In this document: positions 35,388-44,948 of the stretch, piece by piece | Position numbering within the stretch: the stretch's first letter is position 1 | Layout: every line of letters begins with the position of its first letter | Origin: Candidatus Pacearchaeota archaeon | GTDB lineage: Archaea > Nanobdellota > Nanobdellia > Pacearchaeales > GW2011-AR1 | Length of the DNA: 45,743 nucleotides | Assembly: GCA_017608705.1 (NCBI GenBank) | Contig: JAFCFJ010000002.1 | Location: 1 to 45,743, forward strand | Reading direction: 5' to 3' | Program-made: the position numbers and the translations under genes | The notes under the pieces: model-generated | Told to the model about the DNA's origin: nothing | The model's database searches: none | Seen by the model: the letters and a program-made list of their open reading frames with translations, nothing else

Positions 35388-37646
35388 ATGGAATTCAAGC
35401 CAGGGAGCAAGCTCTATTTTTACGAAATAGAGCGAAAGGCAGGTGAAACGATAGCATATGTGAATTTTCTCGGCGCCCCGTTTGTGCCAAGTATAGCGAG
35501 AATGCCAGAAGTTATGGAGAAGGTTATTGATATTCTCGGAGAGAATCCAAATATATCTCGTGTTGTGTTGGTGCAGCAAAGGAATTACAGCTACGGCGGC
35601 GAGCAGGTGATGATGTTACAGGAAATTGCCCAGCTTTACGAGTATCTCACCAAACAAGAGAATATCTTGCACGGCAGTAAGCTTGCATTCTGTGAAAAAT
35701 GTCTTGGCCGTAGATACAGTGAGATGGCAAAATTTCTTGTTTTGCTCAAGCGTGATCCTATTGGTGCTTACAATTTCGTGAAGAGGCTTGGTAGAAGTGA
35801 GCCAAGTATTGACGATAGATGTAAGGATTGTAATGTTGCTTATCGCAGGCTAATAGAAAAAATTACTTCATTACTCGAAGCCACAAAGTTAATAAGGAGA
35901 GCTGTGAAATTTATGGACAAGTACTCTGGACGCGAAGTTTATGAAAAGATATTCAGACCAGATGTCTTGCCAAATTTTGTTTTTACAAGGCTCACTGCGT
36001 TACTGCCTGACGAGGCTGAGATAATCGACCAGTACGAGATAGGTAAGGGCAAAGACAAGAGTAGCGTCACTATACTGAGGAGAAGAGGTGAAACAAGGTA
36101 TTTCTACCATCTATTGCCTCCAGAATACACGCTGAGAGAAGAACAGCAAGAACTTGTAAATTTGGCAAGAAATGTGCTGAGTGAGCATAGGCCGAAAGCA
36201 GAGGAATTTACAGATCCTGAGAGAATACGAAATATATTTTTCAATATAGCACGCGATTTATTGCAAGAACTTGCTGAGCAGAAAAAAATAAAGTTAAGTT
36301 ATGAAGAATTGATAAAGCTCTCTAGGATTTTGGTGAGGCACACCATTGGTTTTGGCCTCCTTGAAATCTTGTTGCAGGATGAGAAGCTCCAGGATATCGT
36401 GCTGAATGCTCCTATCGCTTTGAACCCGGTTTATGTTCGGCATGAAAAATATGATGAATGTGTAACGAATATATGGCCTAGTCAAGAAGATGCAGAAGGA
36501 TGGGCAGCCAAACTAAGGATGTTAAGTGGCAGGCCTCTTGATGAAGCCAATCCTGTTCTTGATACGGAATTGCTACTGGAAGGCGTGCGTGCAAGAATTG
36601 CAGCAATACAACAACCGCTGTCGCCAAGTGGTTTAGCGTATGCAATAAGAAGACATCGTGACAAGCCATGGACGTTACCTCTTTTTATCAAAAACAAAAT
36701 GCTTGATAGCTTCACCGCCGGCTTGCTTAGCTTCCTCATAGATGGCTCGCGCACGCTTTTGGTTGCAGGAACCCGCTCGGCAGGTAAGACAAGCTTACTC
36801 GGCAGTCTTATGCTTGAGATTATGCCAAAATATAGAATTATTGTTGTGGAGGATACCCTTGAATTGCCAGTTACCTCATTGAGGAAACTTGGCTATGATA
36901 TCCTTAGGATGAAAGTGCGTTCAGCCTTGCTCAGCGAGAGCACAGAGATAGGGGCTGATGAGGGTATACGCACAAGCCTAAGACTTGGTGACAGTTGCTT
37001 AATTGTTGGTGAAGTTCGTAGCACTGAGGCGCGCGCTCTCTATGAAGCGATGCGTGTTGGCGCTCTTGCTAATGTCGTGGCAGGCACAATACATGGAGCA
37101 TCGCCTTATGGTGTGTTTGACCGTGTTGTTAACGATCTTGGTGTTCCTGCTACGAGTTTCAAGGCGACAGACATTATTGTTGTGGCAAATCCTGTAAAAA
37201 GTCCCGATGGCTTACACAGCTATAGGCGTGTTGTTCAGGTCGCAGAAGTTCGTAAGCATTGGACACAGGACCCTCTAGAAGAAAATGGTTTCATAGATTT
37301 GCTTCGTTACAATGTGGAAAAAGACAGGCTTGAACCGACGGCGGAGCTGATAAACGGTGAAAGCGAAGTGATAAAGGCAGTCGCGGCCAATGTTCGTGGC
37401 TGGGCCGGAAATTGGGACGCTGTTTACGATAATATCATGTTGCGGGCCAAGGTAAAGCAAGAACTTGTTAATACAGCGTCAAAACTCAATAAGCCAGAGC
37501 TGTTAGAAGCAGATTTTGTTGTGAAGGCAAACAATATATTTCATGAAATTTCTGATAAGGTGAGGGAAGAGATAGGCGTGCCGGAGAGCAAGCGGGTGTT
37601 CCCGCTGTGGAAAGACTGGCTCAAGAGCGAGGTTGAGAGGATTTAA
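35388..37646 (+). CDS. Type II/IV secretion (T4P-like) system ATPase
   Basis: VAGTRSAGKTSLLGSLMLEI Walker A, IIVVEDTLELPV Asp box, LIVGEVRSTEARALYEAMRVGALANVVAGTIHG Walker B/His box. N-terminal CxxC...CxxC module. Confidence 0.92.
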   Translation: MEFKPGSKLYFYEIERKAGETIAYVNFLGAPFVPSIARMPEVMEKVIDILGENPNISRVVLVQQRNYSYGGEQVMMLQEIAQLYEYLTKQENILHGSKLAFCEKCLGRRYSEMAKFLVLLKRDPIGAYNFVKRLGRSEPSIDDRCKDCNVAYRRLIEKITSLLEATKLIRRAVKFMDKYSGREVYEKIFRPDVLPNFVFTRLTALLPDEAEIIDQYEIGKGKDKSSVTILRRRGETRYFYHLLPPEYTLREEQQELVNLARNVLSEHRPKAEEFTDPERIRNIFFNIARDLLQELAEQKKIKLSYEELIKLSRILVRHTIGFGLLEILLQDEKLQDIVLNAPIALNPVYVRHEKYDECVTNIWPSQEDAEGWAAKLRMLSGRPLDEANPVLDTELLLEGVRARIAAIQQPLSPSGLAYAIRRHRDKPWTLPLFIKNKMLDSFTAGLLSFLIDGSRTLLVAGTRSAGKTSLLGSLMLEIMPKYRIIVVEDTLELPVTSLRKLGYDILRMKVRSALLSESTEIGADEGIRTSLRLGDSCLIVGEVRSTEARALYEAMRVGALANVVAGTIHGASPYGVFDRVVNDLGVPATSFKATDIIVVANPVKSPDGLHSYRRVVQVAEVRKHWTQDPLEENGFIDLLRYNVEKDRLEPTAELINGESEVIKAVAANVRGWAGNWDAVYDNIMLRAKVKQELVNTASKLNKPELLEADFVVKANNIFHEISDKVREEIGVPESKRVFPLWKDWLKSEVERI

Positions 37647-37681
37647 AAATCTGGAAGTTTTTCAAGGATAAAAGAGGTGAA

Positions 37682-39820
37682 ATGGATGCAAGAGATATTT
37701 TGCGAAAATATGAAAGAAAAATAGAGCAAGAGCTTAGCGATTTCAAAGAGACAAGCGGTTCTTATTCACGAGAATATATGAAGTTCAAGCAGGAGATGTT
37801 TCCCGAACTCTCCCGCTATGAGCGATATTGTGCTACCTTTGGTAATATAATTAGGATAAGACTTGCTAAAAAAGATGAGAAGAAAATACGTAAATATCTT
37901 AATGTTGCCCATCTGAGCGTGGAGCCTGGCCAGGCTGTGGGCCTCGCCCTTTTTTCATTTCTTGCTGTTTTCTTCATAGGTATTATTTTGAGCACAGCAA
38001 TTTTCATGCTGACTGACACCTTTCCTGTCGTGTTTATGCTTCTCATGCTCCTTACCTCAGCGTTTGTTTTTTACTATACTTTAACATTCCCACAGAGGTT
38101 AGCAAATTTATGGCGTCTCAAAGCTAGTTCGCAGATGGTACCATGCATGCTCTATATAGTTGTTTATATGAAACACACTAGCAACCTTGAGAGGGCAATA
38201 GAATTTGCTTCTCAACATTTACAACCCCCTCTTGCTCTCGACCTGAAAAAAATTTTTTGGGATGTTGAAATAGGGAAGTATAGCACGATAAAGGCCAGCC
38301 TCGATGCTTATCTTGAGAGATGGCGTGAAGACAGTCCAGAATTTATCGAGGCCTTCCATCTTGTGGAATCGAGTTTGTATGAGCCAATAGAGGCAAAACG
38401 AATCGAGACACTTGAGAGAGCATTACAAGTTATTCTTGATGGTATCTACGAGAGAATGCTTAAATATACACACGAGATAAGAGCACCTCTTACAAATGTG
38501 TATATGCTTGGCATAATTTTGCCGACTCTTGGCTTAGCGCTCTTGCCTTTAGCCTCAGCGTTATTACAAGGTATGATAAGTTGGTATCATATTTTCGTGC
38601 TTTTCAACTTGATAATTCCTTTCTTCGTGTTCTATATGACCAATGAGATTCTTATGAAGAGGCCTGGTGGTTATGGCGAAACAGAATTGCTTGAGTTGAA
38701 TCCATACTATCACGAATTTGTGAGCAGAAGGCCATACTGGATTGCTCTTGCAGTAGCCTTGCCTTTGTTTATTATTGGTCTCCTACCTCTGCTTTTTGGC
38801 TATACATCTTTTCCAGAGATTTTGGGTTTACCTAAAGATTTTAGCATGAGCTCATTCAAGTTTCTTGGCACAAAGTTCTTTGATTTCAGAGAAACTGCTA
38901 ATGGTGTTATGGGTCCTTTTGGTATTGGTGCGGTATTGCTTAGCTTGTTTATTCCTTTGAGCATTGCTATTTTCTTTGCTATTTCATACAGCCTGAAGAC
39001 AAGAAATCTGATAAAAGCAAGAGAGGAAACGAAAAAGATAGAGGAAGAATTTGCATCTTCGTTGTTTCAGCTTGGCAATAGACTTGCAGAGGGCATACCA
39101 GCAGAAATTGCATTTTCACATATGCAGGCCATATCTCGTGGCATGAGTGTAGAGGGTTTCTATAGGATAGCGAATAGCAACATTCAGAATTTAGGTATGA
39201 ATCTTGAGCAAGCTATATTTGATAAGAAGCGGGGTGCGATTGTTTACTATCCTTCTACATTGATCGCTACGAGCATGAGCATTCTTGTTGAGGGTGTGAA
39301 AAAAGGGCTGAAGATTGCTGCAGACAGCCTCATGTCGATTTCACAGTACATAAAGAATATTCATAAAATAAATGAGCGCATGCGTGATTTGCTTGCTGAG
39401 ATAGTGAGCGATATGAAAAGTAATGCAACCTTTCTTGCTCCTTTGCTTGCTGGCGTTGTTGTGGGCTTGGCGAGTATGATAACACTAATACTTGGAAAGC
39501 TCGGATCGCTTTTGCTTTCAGGTCAGGCTGTTGAAGTGGCTGGTGTGGAACTTGGAACGATCATGCAACTTTTCAACATAGAAGCGATTATTCCACCATA
39601 CTTTTTGCAGATAGCGATTGGGCTTTATATAATACAGGTGATATTTATTTTGACAAATGCTATTATAACAGTAGAATCTGGTGTTGATAAGCTTAAGGTT
39701 GTGCACCAAACAGCACGAAATCTCAAACTCAGTATAACTCTTTATTTGCTTGTTGCATTATTCGCGATTCTTGTGCTTTCAATAGTTGCAAGTGTAGCAC
39801 TTGGTGGTCTTGGCATATAA
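37682..39820 (+). CDS. TadC/GspF-like T4P membrane platform protein (duplicated T2SSF)
   Basis: 712 aa, multiple TM segments and GspF-like repeats (MVPCMLYIVVYMKHTSNLERAIEFASQHL; FASSLFQLGNRLAEGIPAEIAFSHM). Confidence 0.85.
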   Translation: MDARDILRKYERKIEQELSDFKETSGSYSREYMKFKQEMFPELSRYERYCATFGNIIRIRLAKKDEKKIRKYLNVAHLSVEPGQAVGLALFSFLAVFFIGIILSTAIFMLTDTFPVVFMLLMLLTSAFVFYYTLTFPQRLANLWRLKASSQMVPCMLYIVVYMKHTSNLERAIEFASQHLQPPLALDLKKIFWDVEIGKYSTIKASLDAYLERWREDSPEFIEAFHLVESSLYEPIEAKRIETLERALQVILDGIYERMLKYTHEIRAPLTNVYMLGIILPTLGLALLPLASALLQGMISWYHIFVLFNLIIPFFVFYMTNEILMKRPGGYGETELLELNPYYHEFVSRRPYWIALAVALPLFIIGLLPLLFGYTSFPEILGLPKDFSMSSFKFLGTKFFDFRETANGVMGPFGIGAVLLSLFIPLSIAIFFAISYSLKTRNLIKAREETKKIEEEFASSLFQLGNRLAEGIPAEIAFSHMQAISRGMSVEGFYRIANSNIQNLGMNLEQAIFDKKRGAIVYYPSTLIATSMSILVEGVKKGLKIAADSLMSISQYIKNIHKINERMRDLLAEIVSDMKSNATFLAPLLAGVVVGLASMITLILGKLGSLLLSGQAVEVAGVELGTIMQLFNIEAIIPPYFLQIAIGLYIIQVIFILTNAIITVESGVDKLKVVHQTARNLKLSITLYLLVALFAILVLSIVASVALGGLGI

Positions 39821-39845
39821 TTTATAAAACCAAGTTTATTCATCT

Positions 39846-40019
39846 ATGGAGAAAATGTTTGCAAAAAAGAGGAAAGCGGACATAGAGCTTGAAACTCTCG
39901 CCTGGTGGCTTCTCGCCTTGATTGTGCTTGCAATAATGCTTGTTGCTTTTTTTGTGCTTCGTGGCAAAGGTATTAACGCGATAGAGTTCATAAAAAATCT
40001 TTTCAGGTTTGGAAAATGA
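39846..40019 (+). CDS. 57-aa single-TM pseudopilin-like protein (not in ORF track)
   Basis: MEKMFAKKRKADIELETLAWWLLALIVLAIMLVAFFVLRGKGINAIEFIKNLFRFGK*. Confidence 0.75.
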   Translation: MEKMFAKKRKADIELETLAWWLLALIVLAIMLVAFFVLRGKGINAIEFIKNLFRFGK

Positions 40020-40186
40020 CACAAGAGCTCGCCTTAAGAAAGTTGATAGTGATAATAATCATAGCAATCGTTCTCGCTATTATGATATTCTTCCTTGCCA
40101 GAATCAATATAGTTGATTGGCTCAAGAATATCTTTCCTGATTTTGGTAGCGAGAAACTTTGTATTGCTCTGTTGAGAAAATGGTAA
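40016..40186 (+). CDS. 56-aa single-TM protein (not in ORF track)
   Basis: MTQELALRKLIVIIIIAIVLAIMIFFLARINIVDWLKNIFPDFGSEKLCIALLRKW*; ATGA overlap with the previous gene. Confidence 0.7.
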   Translation: MTQELALRKLIVIIIIAIVLAIMIFFLARINIVDWLKNIFPDFGSEKLCIALLRKW

Positions 40187-41175
40187 TGCTAACGAGTGAA
40201 AAGCGCGCATTATTGCCAGCTGAGACAGCGAGGATTGTGCTTGCGGTTATAGGTATAACCTTCCTTGTGATTCTTGCAGGGAAATTGTGGTTTCAAAAAA
40301 ATGCTACGGAAGAGCAGAGGAAAAACATGGCTGAGCAACTTGCAGCGAAACTAAACGGGATGGAAGATGGCGAGTTGGCTACTATGCTGCTTCTGAACTT
40401 GCGGGGAAACTATCTTGTTAGCTATAACGCTAAACTCGAGAAGCCAAGTCTCTGTAGCTTTGGTTCATGCATTTGTATTTGTCCCTCGACAGCTGGTTTT
40501 CCTGCCAGCCCAATAAGACTCATCGAGGCATGTGATAAAAATGGTATATGCAAAGAGGTAAAGCATGAGATGGGCGGGCTTAGTTCTGGAGCAACATTTG
40601 CAGAAGAAATCAACAAGGATATTTTTGTTGTTGATCTTATCCGGGTGAGAGAGAAAATATTATTTTCGTTCCTTCCGAATGAGCAGAGCTTTGATGCAAA
40701 AAAATTGCTAAAGGATGGAGCATTCAATAGCTGGGAAACTGTCGATATAACGTTTGACTATTTGTATCCAAATTCAGGAGAGGCTATGGAGGCGAGTGCT
40801 GGCAAAGATATAAGCCAGAAGGTATTGCTCAGCATCTTCCTCACAGATTATATTGTTTCAGGCAAGAGTCCTGATGAATTTATCGAGGCTGAGAACAAGA
40901 GTCTATTAGGCATAGCAAAAAAAATTGGTGTTAGGTGTGAAAGCAAGGAAAAGCTTGACAATATATTTAGCTGCCTCTCATCGCTCCTTGAAAAACTGCA
41001 AGAGGTTTCACGAGAGCAGGAGAGCGAAGAGATAAATATGGAAACAAGAACTATATGGTTGTATGCGGTTGAGAGGCAAGGCAGGGCTGATGAGGAATGG
41101 GGGCGAATATTCTGGAATATATACAATAGTTTGCAGAGCACAAGCTCGTTGCTTGGCGAGATCTCTGGGCCGTAA
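40180..41175 (+). CDS. Single-TM exported protein of the T4P-like cluster
   Basis: MVMLTSEKRALLPAETARIVLAVIGITFLVILAGKLW... then Cys-containing ectodomain. Confidence 0.7.
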   Translation: MVMLTSEKRALLPAETARIVLAVIGITFLVILAGKLWFQKNATEEQRKNMAEQLAAKLNGMEDGELATMLLLNLRGNYLVSYNAKLEKPSLCSFGSCICICPSTAGFPASPIRLIEACDKNGICKEVKHEMGGLSSGATFAEEINKDIFVVDLIRVREKILFSFLPNEQSFDAKKLLKDGAFNSWETVDITFDYLYPNSGEAMEASAGKDISQKVLLSIFLTDYIVSGKSPDEFIEAENKSLLGIAKKIGVRCESKEKLDNIFSCLSSLLEKLQEVSREQESEEINMETRTIWLYAVERQGRADEEWGRIFWNIYNSLQSTSSLLGEISGP

Positions 41176-41176
41176 A

Positions 41177-41299
41177 ATGAATAAGAGAAGAGGTAGGAGG
41201 GCGATAGAAGAGCTTGTGAAGATTGTGTTATGGATAATTTTGTTCATAGTGCTTGCCTCAGCACTTTATTTTTTGCTCAGACGCCTGACAGGAGGTTAA
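41177..41299 (+). CDS. 40-aa single-TM protein
   Basis: MNKRRGRRAIEELVKIVLWIILFIVLASALYFLLRRLTGG; start internal to ORF 41063. Confidence 0.65.
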   Translation: MNKRRGRRAIEELVKIVLWIILFIVLASALYFLLRRLTGG

Positions 41300-41329
41300 G
41301 TTTAAATTTTTCAAAAACCTTGGGAAAAG

Positions 41330-42323
41330 ATGAAAAGAAATGGAGAGCTTACATCAAAGCAGCTTGTTACGATAATCTTGTTAGTGGTTGGTTTTGCCAT
41401 ACTGCTGATATTCTACGCTTCATTCCCTTGGCGTCAAGAAGCGAGCAAGCAGGCATGCCATCAAAGCGTAGTTATGAGGGCTACGATGCCATCTGTCGCG
41501 CAGAACATGATACAGCTGAATTGTAAAACAAGCAAGATTTGTCTTACAGCTTCGCGTTTCGGCAAATGCAAAGAATTTGAAGGAAGCAATGATGTGAGAC
41601 GTATCGTTGTTCGGAGCAAGGAAGATATAGAGCGCGCGCTCATACAGGAAATGTATGACTGTTGGTGGATGATGGGCGAGGGCAAGATAAGTCTATTCTC
41701 ACGATACATTGCTGAAACTTATGGTCTTAGCAAGATATATCCTACTTGTGTGATATGCTCGAGAATAGCCTTTGCTGATGATATAGGCAGGGTTGTGAGT
41801 GAAGATGAACTGAGCAGTATTGATTTGATAAAATATGCGAAGGAGCCAAAACGTGAAGCTTGGTGATATAGCCACGTATCTTGAGGAACTTGGCGTGGCG
41901 ATTGATGCAAGCGAAGAGGATGAGCAGTTGTTCGAGCCAATACAGCAGGGGGCTAGCACAAAGAGCAAGGAGGTTGCAATCTTATTCATGCAAATAAATG
42001 CACCGGGCCAGATTGACAGCCTTGTTAATCTTGCCTATGCTCTTGCCGGAACAGCAACCCTCGGTTCGTTCGTGGCGCCCAAAACGGTGGTGGCGGGCTT
42101 CAAACTTGCTGCGAGCCATCCAGCCTTGACTCTTGTGGCCATGGCGCTCGGCGTAACAGCACAACAGCTCAATGTTGCGTGGCAACGTAGTATTGCTGCA
42201 GGTTATTGCGGTGACCTCACGAGTAGTAGTGAGGCAAGAAATGGTTGTTCTGCTGTTCGTATTGTTAGCTATGAGCCCGAAGCAATCTCTCAGTTTTGTG
42301 TAAACATTGAGGGTATGAGCTAA
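41330..42323 (+). pseudogene. Single-TM Cys-rich protein apparently split by a frame change into ORFs 41330-41866 and 41835-42323
   Basis: First half ends ...SSIDLIKYAKEPKREAW*. Second half in another frame ...NVKLGDIATYLEELGVAID...VAILFMQINAPGQ...AAGYCGDLTSSSEARNGCSAVRIV. Removing one A from the A4 tract at 41848-41851 fuses them. Confidence 0.5.
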
Positions 42324-42376
42324 AAGTGCTGGTAACAAGAGGCAAGCTTTATTAAACCATCTCTCCTATAATTTTC

Positions 42377-42680
42377 ATGCCAGGAAAAAGAGGTGCCACT
42401 GAGTTGGTTATGGAAAATCTAATTTTTATCATTCTGAATATAGCCTTCTTTGCTTCTGGCGAAGCCAGGAACAAACATAACTCTTAGCTTAGACGAGCTT
42501 TTCAGGAGGGCAAGCAAAAATAGCTTCAGCGGTAATGTGGTGAGCATAGATCCAAAAACCAATGCTGTGCTTGTCAGAGTTAGCGAGAGAAGTGGTTATG
42601 AGATGAGACACTTCAATCCAAATGCAGTGGTGTGGAAACTCGATAAAGAAGATAAAGCCCTGTTCCTCGAAATAAAATGA
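42377..42680 (+). pseudogene. Single-TM protein with internal frame change
   Basis: Frame 1: MPGKRGATELVMENLIFIILNIAFFASGEARNKHNS*. Other frame: LLAKPGTNITLSLDELFRRASKNSFSGNVVSIDPKTNAVLVRVSERSGYEMRHFNPNAVVWKLDKEDKALFLEIK*. Confidence 0.55.
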
Positions 42681-43087
42681 GAAGGCAAGGCAAACTTATG
42701 TCCGCATGGTGGTTCTTTGTGATTGTGATCATAGCAGTAGCTGTTATCTCTGCTACGGTTATGTTCTATAACTCAAGTTTTGATACAAGAGAGCTCGAAG
42801 CTAAAATTATGGCAACAAGAGCCCTGACATGTATTATGCATAATATTTCGCTTGCAGATTGCTTTTCCACCGTTGCCATGCAAGCCTGTAATTACTATAT
42901 AGCTATTCTTGACGAAAACAATGTTGTTATTGAGGAACTTGGAAAGCGCGCGTTTTTGCAAGAGTGTGAAATACAGCGCAAGGTTATTGCAAGGCGCTAT
43001 GCAAAATGTTACAGCACAAGACTCTATTTGAATGATAGGCTTATTCGTGTGCTTACAGCAAGCAATGAAAATGGCAAGAGGATTTAG
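42677..43087 (+). CDS. Single-TM protein of the T4P-like cluster
   Basis: MRRQGKLMSAWWFFVIVIIAVAVISATVMFYNSS...; start overlaps previous stop. Confidence 0.7.
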   Translation: MRRQGKLMSAWWFFVIVIIAVAVISATVMFYNSSFDTRELEAKIMATRALTCIMHNISLADCFSTVAMQACNYYIAILDENNVVIEELGKRAFLQECEIQRKVIARRYAKCYSTRLYLNDRLIRVLTASNENGKRI

Positions 43088-43628
43088 CAAAATGTTTAGG
43101 GCAAAAAAAGCACAGGTAGGTGTTACGCTAACATGGTTTTTCGCATTCTTACTGATATGCGTGATAATCTTTCTATTTCTTGCATTCTCAAGCATGATAT
43201 TTGCGAAGCGAGTACCAACAAGGCTTTTGTCAAGCATCACAGACAAATTTTTTGGCTCTACTACGCTGTATGAAGGAAGAGAGCTGGACATGCTTTTGCT
43301 TTCATCATTGTTGCAAGGCAATGCTGAGTGGCAAGCTGGCAACTCTACATTGTTCGATTTGGTGAGATATTGGGCGATGACTGGCAACAGCGAAGTTGCA
43401 GGAGTTATAAAAAATAAGATTGTGGCAGTAATTAGCCAGCATGAATGTTATTATTTTTACATTCCTTCGCAAAAACTCAGCTATGATGCTCTTGTCTTGA
43501 TGCAAGGCCATGGCTATTCGAAGATGCCGACAAAACTCATTGCTGAGCTTGATAAGGATTCAGCTATGCTAAGGTTTGGCGAGGCAAAAGAAAATAAAAT
43601 ATATCTGCTGACAAGATGTGTAAAATGA
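43071..43628 (+). CDS. Single-TM protein of the T4P-like cluster
   Basis: MARGFSKMFRAKKAQVGVTLTWFFAFLLICVIIFLFL... Confidence 0.7.
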   Translation: MARGFSKMFRAKKAQVGVTLTWFFAFLLICVIIFLFLAFSSMIFAKRVPTRLLSSITDKFFGSTTLYEGRELDMLLLSSLLQGNAEWQAGNSTLFDLVRYWAMTGNSEVAGVIKNKIVAVISQHECYYFYIPSQKLSYDALVLMQGHGYSKMPTKLIAELDKDSAMLRFGEAKENKIYLLTRCVK

Positions 43629-44344
43629 TAAAAGAAAAAAGAGGGAGCATTTACATAGTATTGCTTGTGTTCATGACCTTAGCGCTATGCATAGCCTCTC
43701 TTTTTATTTTTGTAACACAATCTTACAAAATCAACAAGAGGTTTGCGGAACTAAACATGCTCGACAAAATCTATGCCAATGCTACGGGGACAGAGTTCTA
43801 TGTCAGACAGAGCATGGGAGAGGCGATGGTAGAGAGTTACAGGAAAATTGTGCAATACTACGAGTTTATTGATCCAAGTTGCTTCGAAGATGGCGTGCCT
43901 TTCTTTTGCTCTCTTTCCTCAGACATTAACACAAAATTTGTACAGGAATTTGAAAAAAGTTTCAGAAACAAAATAAGCAAGGTTTTGCAAAACAATGCAT
44001 TTGAGGTCAATTTTGATGGTAACACGGTTCATGTCAAAACAGCATTGTTTTTAGAAGAGAAAAATAGGCATGCTAGAGTTAGCTATCTTTATACATTCAA
44101 TGAGAGCGTTTCACTTCGCGATCTCGGGCTCGTGAGTTTTTCAGCTTTGCATAATATAGCTATGGAATGTGTAGCTAACGAGAAATGCTGGCAACAAGAG
44201 CTCGCGGATTTTGATTCTCGCGTTACAAGAATCGAGGCAGGGAGCGAGACCTATTACAAAATCACGCTTGAGAGCAAGCATAAATTTTTTACAGACAAAA
44301 AAACTCTAGAAGGTGTGAGGCTTGATTTTTATTTGCGTGGATAG
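43625..44344 (+). CDS. Single-TM pseudopilin-like protein
   Basis: MIKEKRGSIYIVLLVFMTLALCIASLFIFV...; ATGA overlap with previous gene. Confidence 0.7.
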   Translation: MIKEKRGSIYIVLLVFMTLALCIASLFIFVTQSYKINKRFAELNMLDKIYANATGTEFYVRQSMGEAMVESYRKIVQYYEFIDPSCFEDGVPFFCSLSSDINTKFVQEFEKSFRNKISKVLQNNAFEVNFDGNTVHVKTALFLEEKNRHARVSYLYTFNESVSLRDLGLVSFSALHNIAMECVANEKCWQQELADFDSRVTRIEAGSETYYKITLESKHKFFTDKKTLEGVRLDFYLRG

Positions 44345-44401
44345 TTTTACAAAACCTTTTTAAATCCTTGTTTGTTATTTTTGGCAAGAAAAGAGGTTAA
44401 A

Positions 44402-44809
44402 ATGGAAAAAACAGGACAAGGTACTCCGATATGGGTCATCATCGCGTTGGTGCTTGGTCTTGTAGTGCTTGTTGTCTTGATAATTGGCTTTACGCAGGGA
44501 TGGGACAAAGTGCGAGACTGGTTTACCCCAAGCAGCAATCTTGCAGCAATACAGCAAAACTGTGAGACAGCATGCGTAACAGGAGTGAAAGCAGATTTCT
44601 GTGCATTGCGTGAAGTCAGGGGCATAGCTGATGCCGAGCTGAACAAAATTGCAAGAGAGATCAGCGGGGGCCAAGAATGTGGTGGCACGGATAGGATTAA
44701 TGGAGAGAACGGGCAGTATGTTGATTGCAAGAGGAAAAAAGCCAAGGTTACTTGTGAAACACTCGCTAACATAGATTTGATAAGTGTGAGTTGTGATTTC
44801 ACTTGCTAA
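44402..44809 (+). CDS. Single-TM protein with Cys-rich ectodomain
   Basis: MEKTGQGTPIWVIIALVLGLVVLVVLIIGF..., eight Cys in the ectodomain. Confidence 0.72.
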   Translation: MEKTGQGTPIWVIIALVLGLVVLVVLIIGFTQGWDKVRDWFTPSSNLAAIQQNCETACVTGVKADFCALREVRGIADAELNKIAREISGGQECGGTDRINGENGQYVDCKRKKAKVTCETLANIDLISVSCDFTC

Positions 44810-44820
44810 AGTTTCGTGAA

Positions 44821-44940
44821 ATGAGCATAGATTATGCAGTGCCGGACAAGCGCACCACCAAGAAAGATCTCAAACGTAAGCGTAAGTATCGTGTTTATAA
44901 GCGTGGTGGCAAGCATAGAACCGCGAGTAAGAAAAAATAG
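44821..44940 (+). CDS. 39-aa highly basic protein (not in ORF track)
   Basis: MSIDYAVPDKRTTKKDLKRKRKYRVYKRGGKHRTASKKK*. Confidence 0.5.
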   Translation: MSIDYAVPDKRTTKKDLKRKRKYRVYKRGGKHRTASKKK

Positions 44941-44948
44941 AATGGGAA

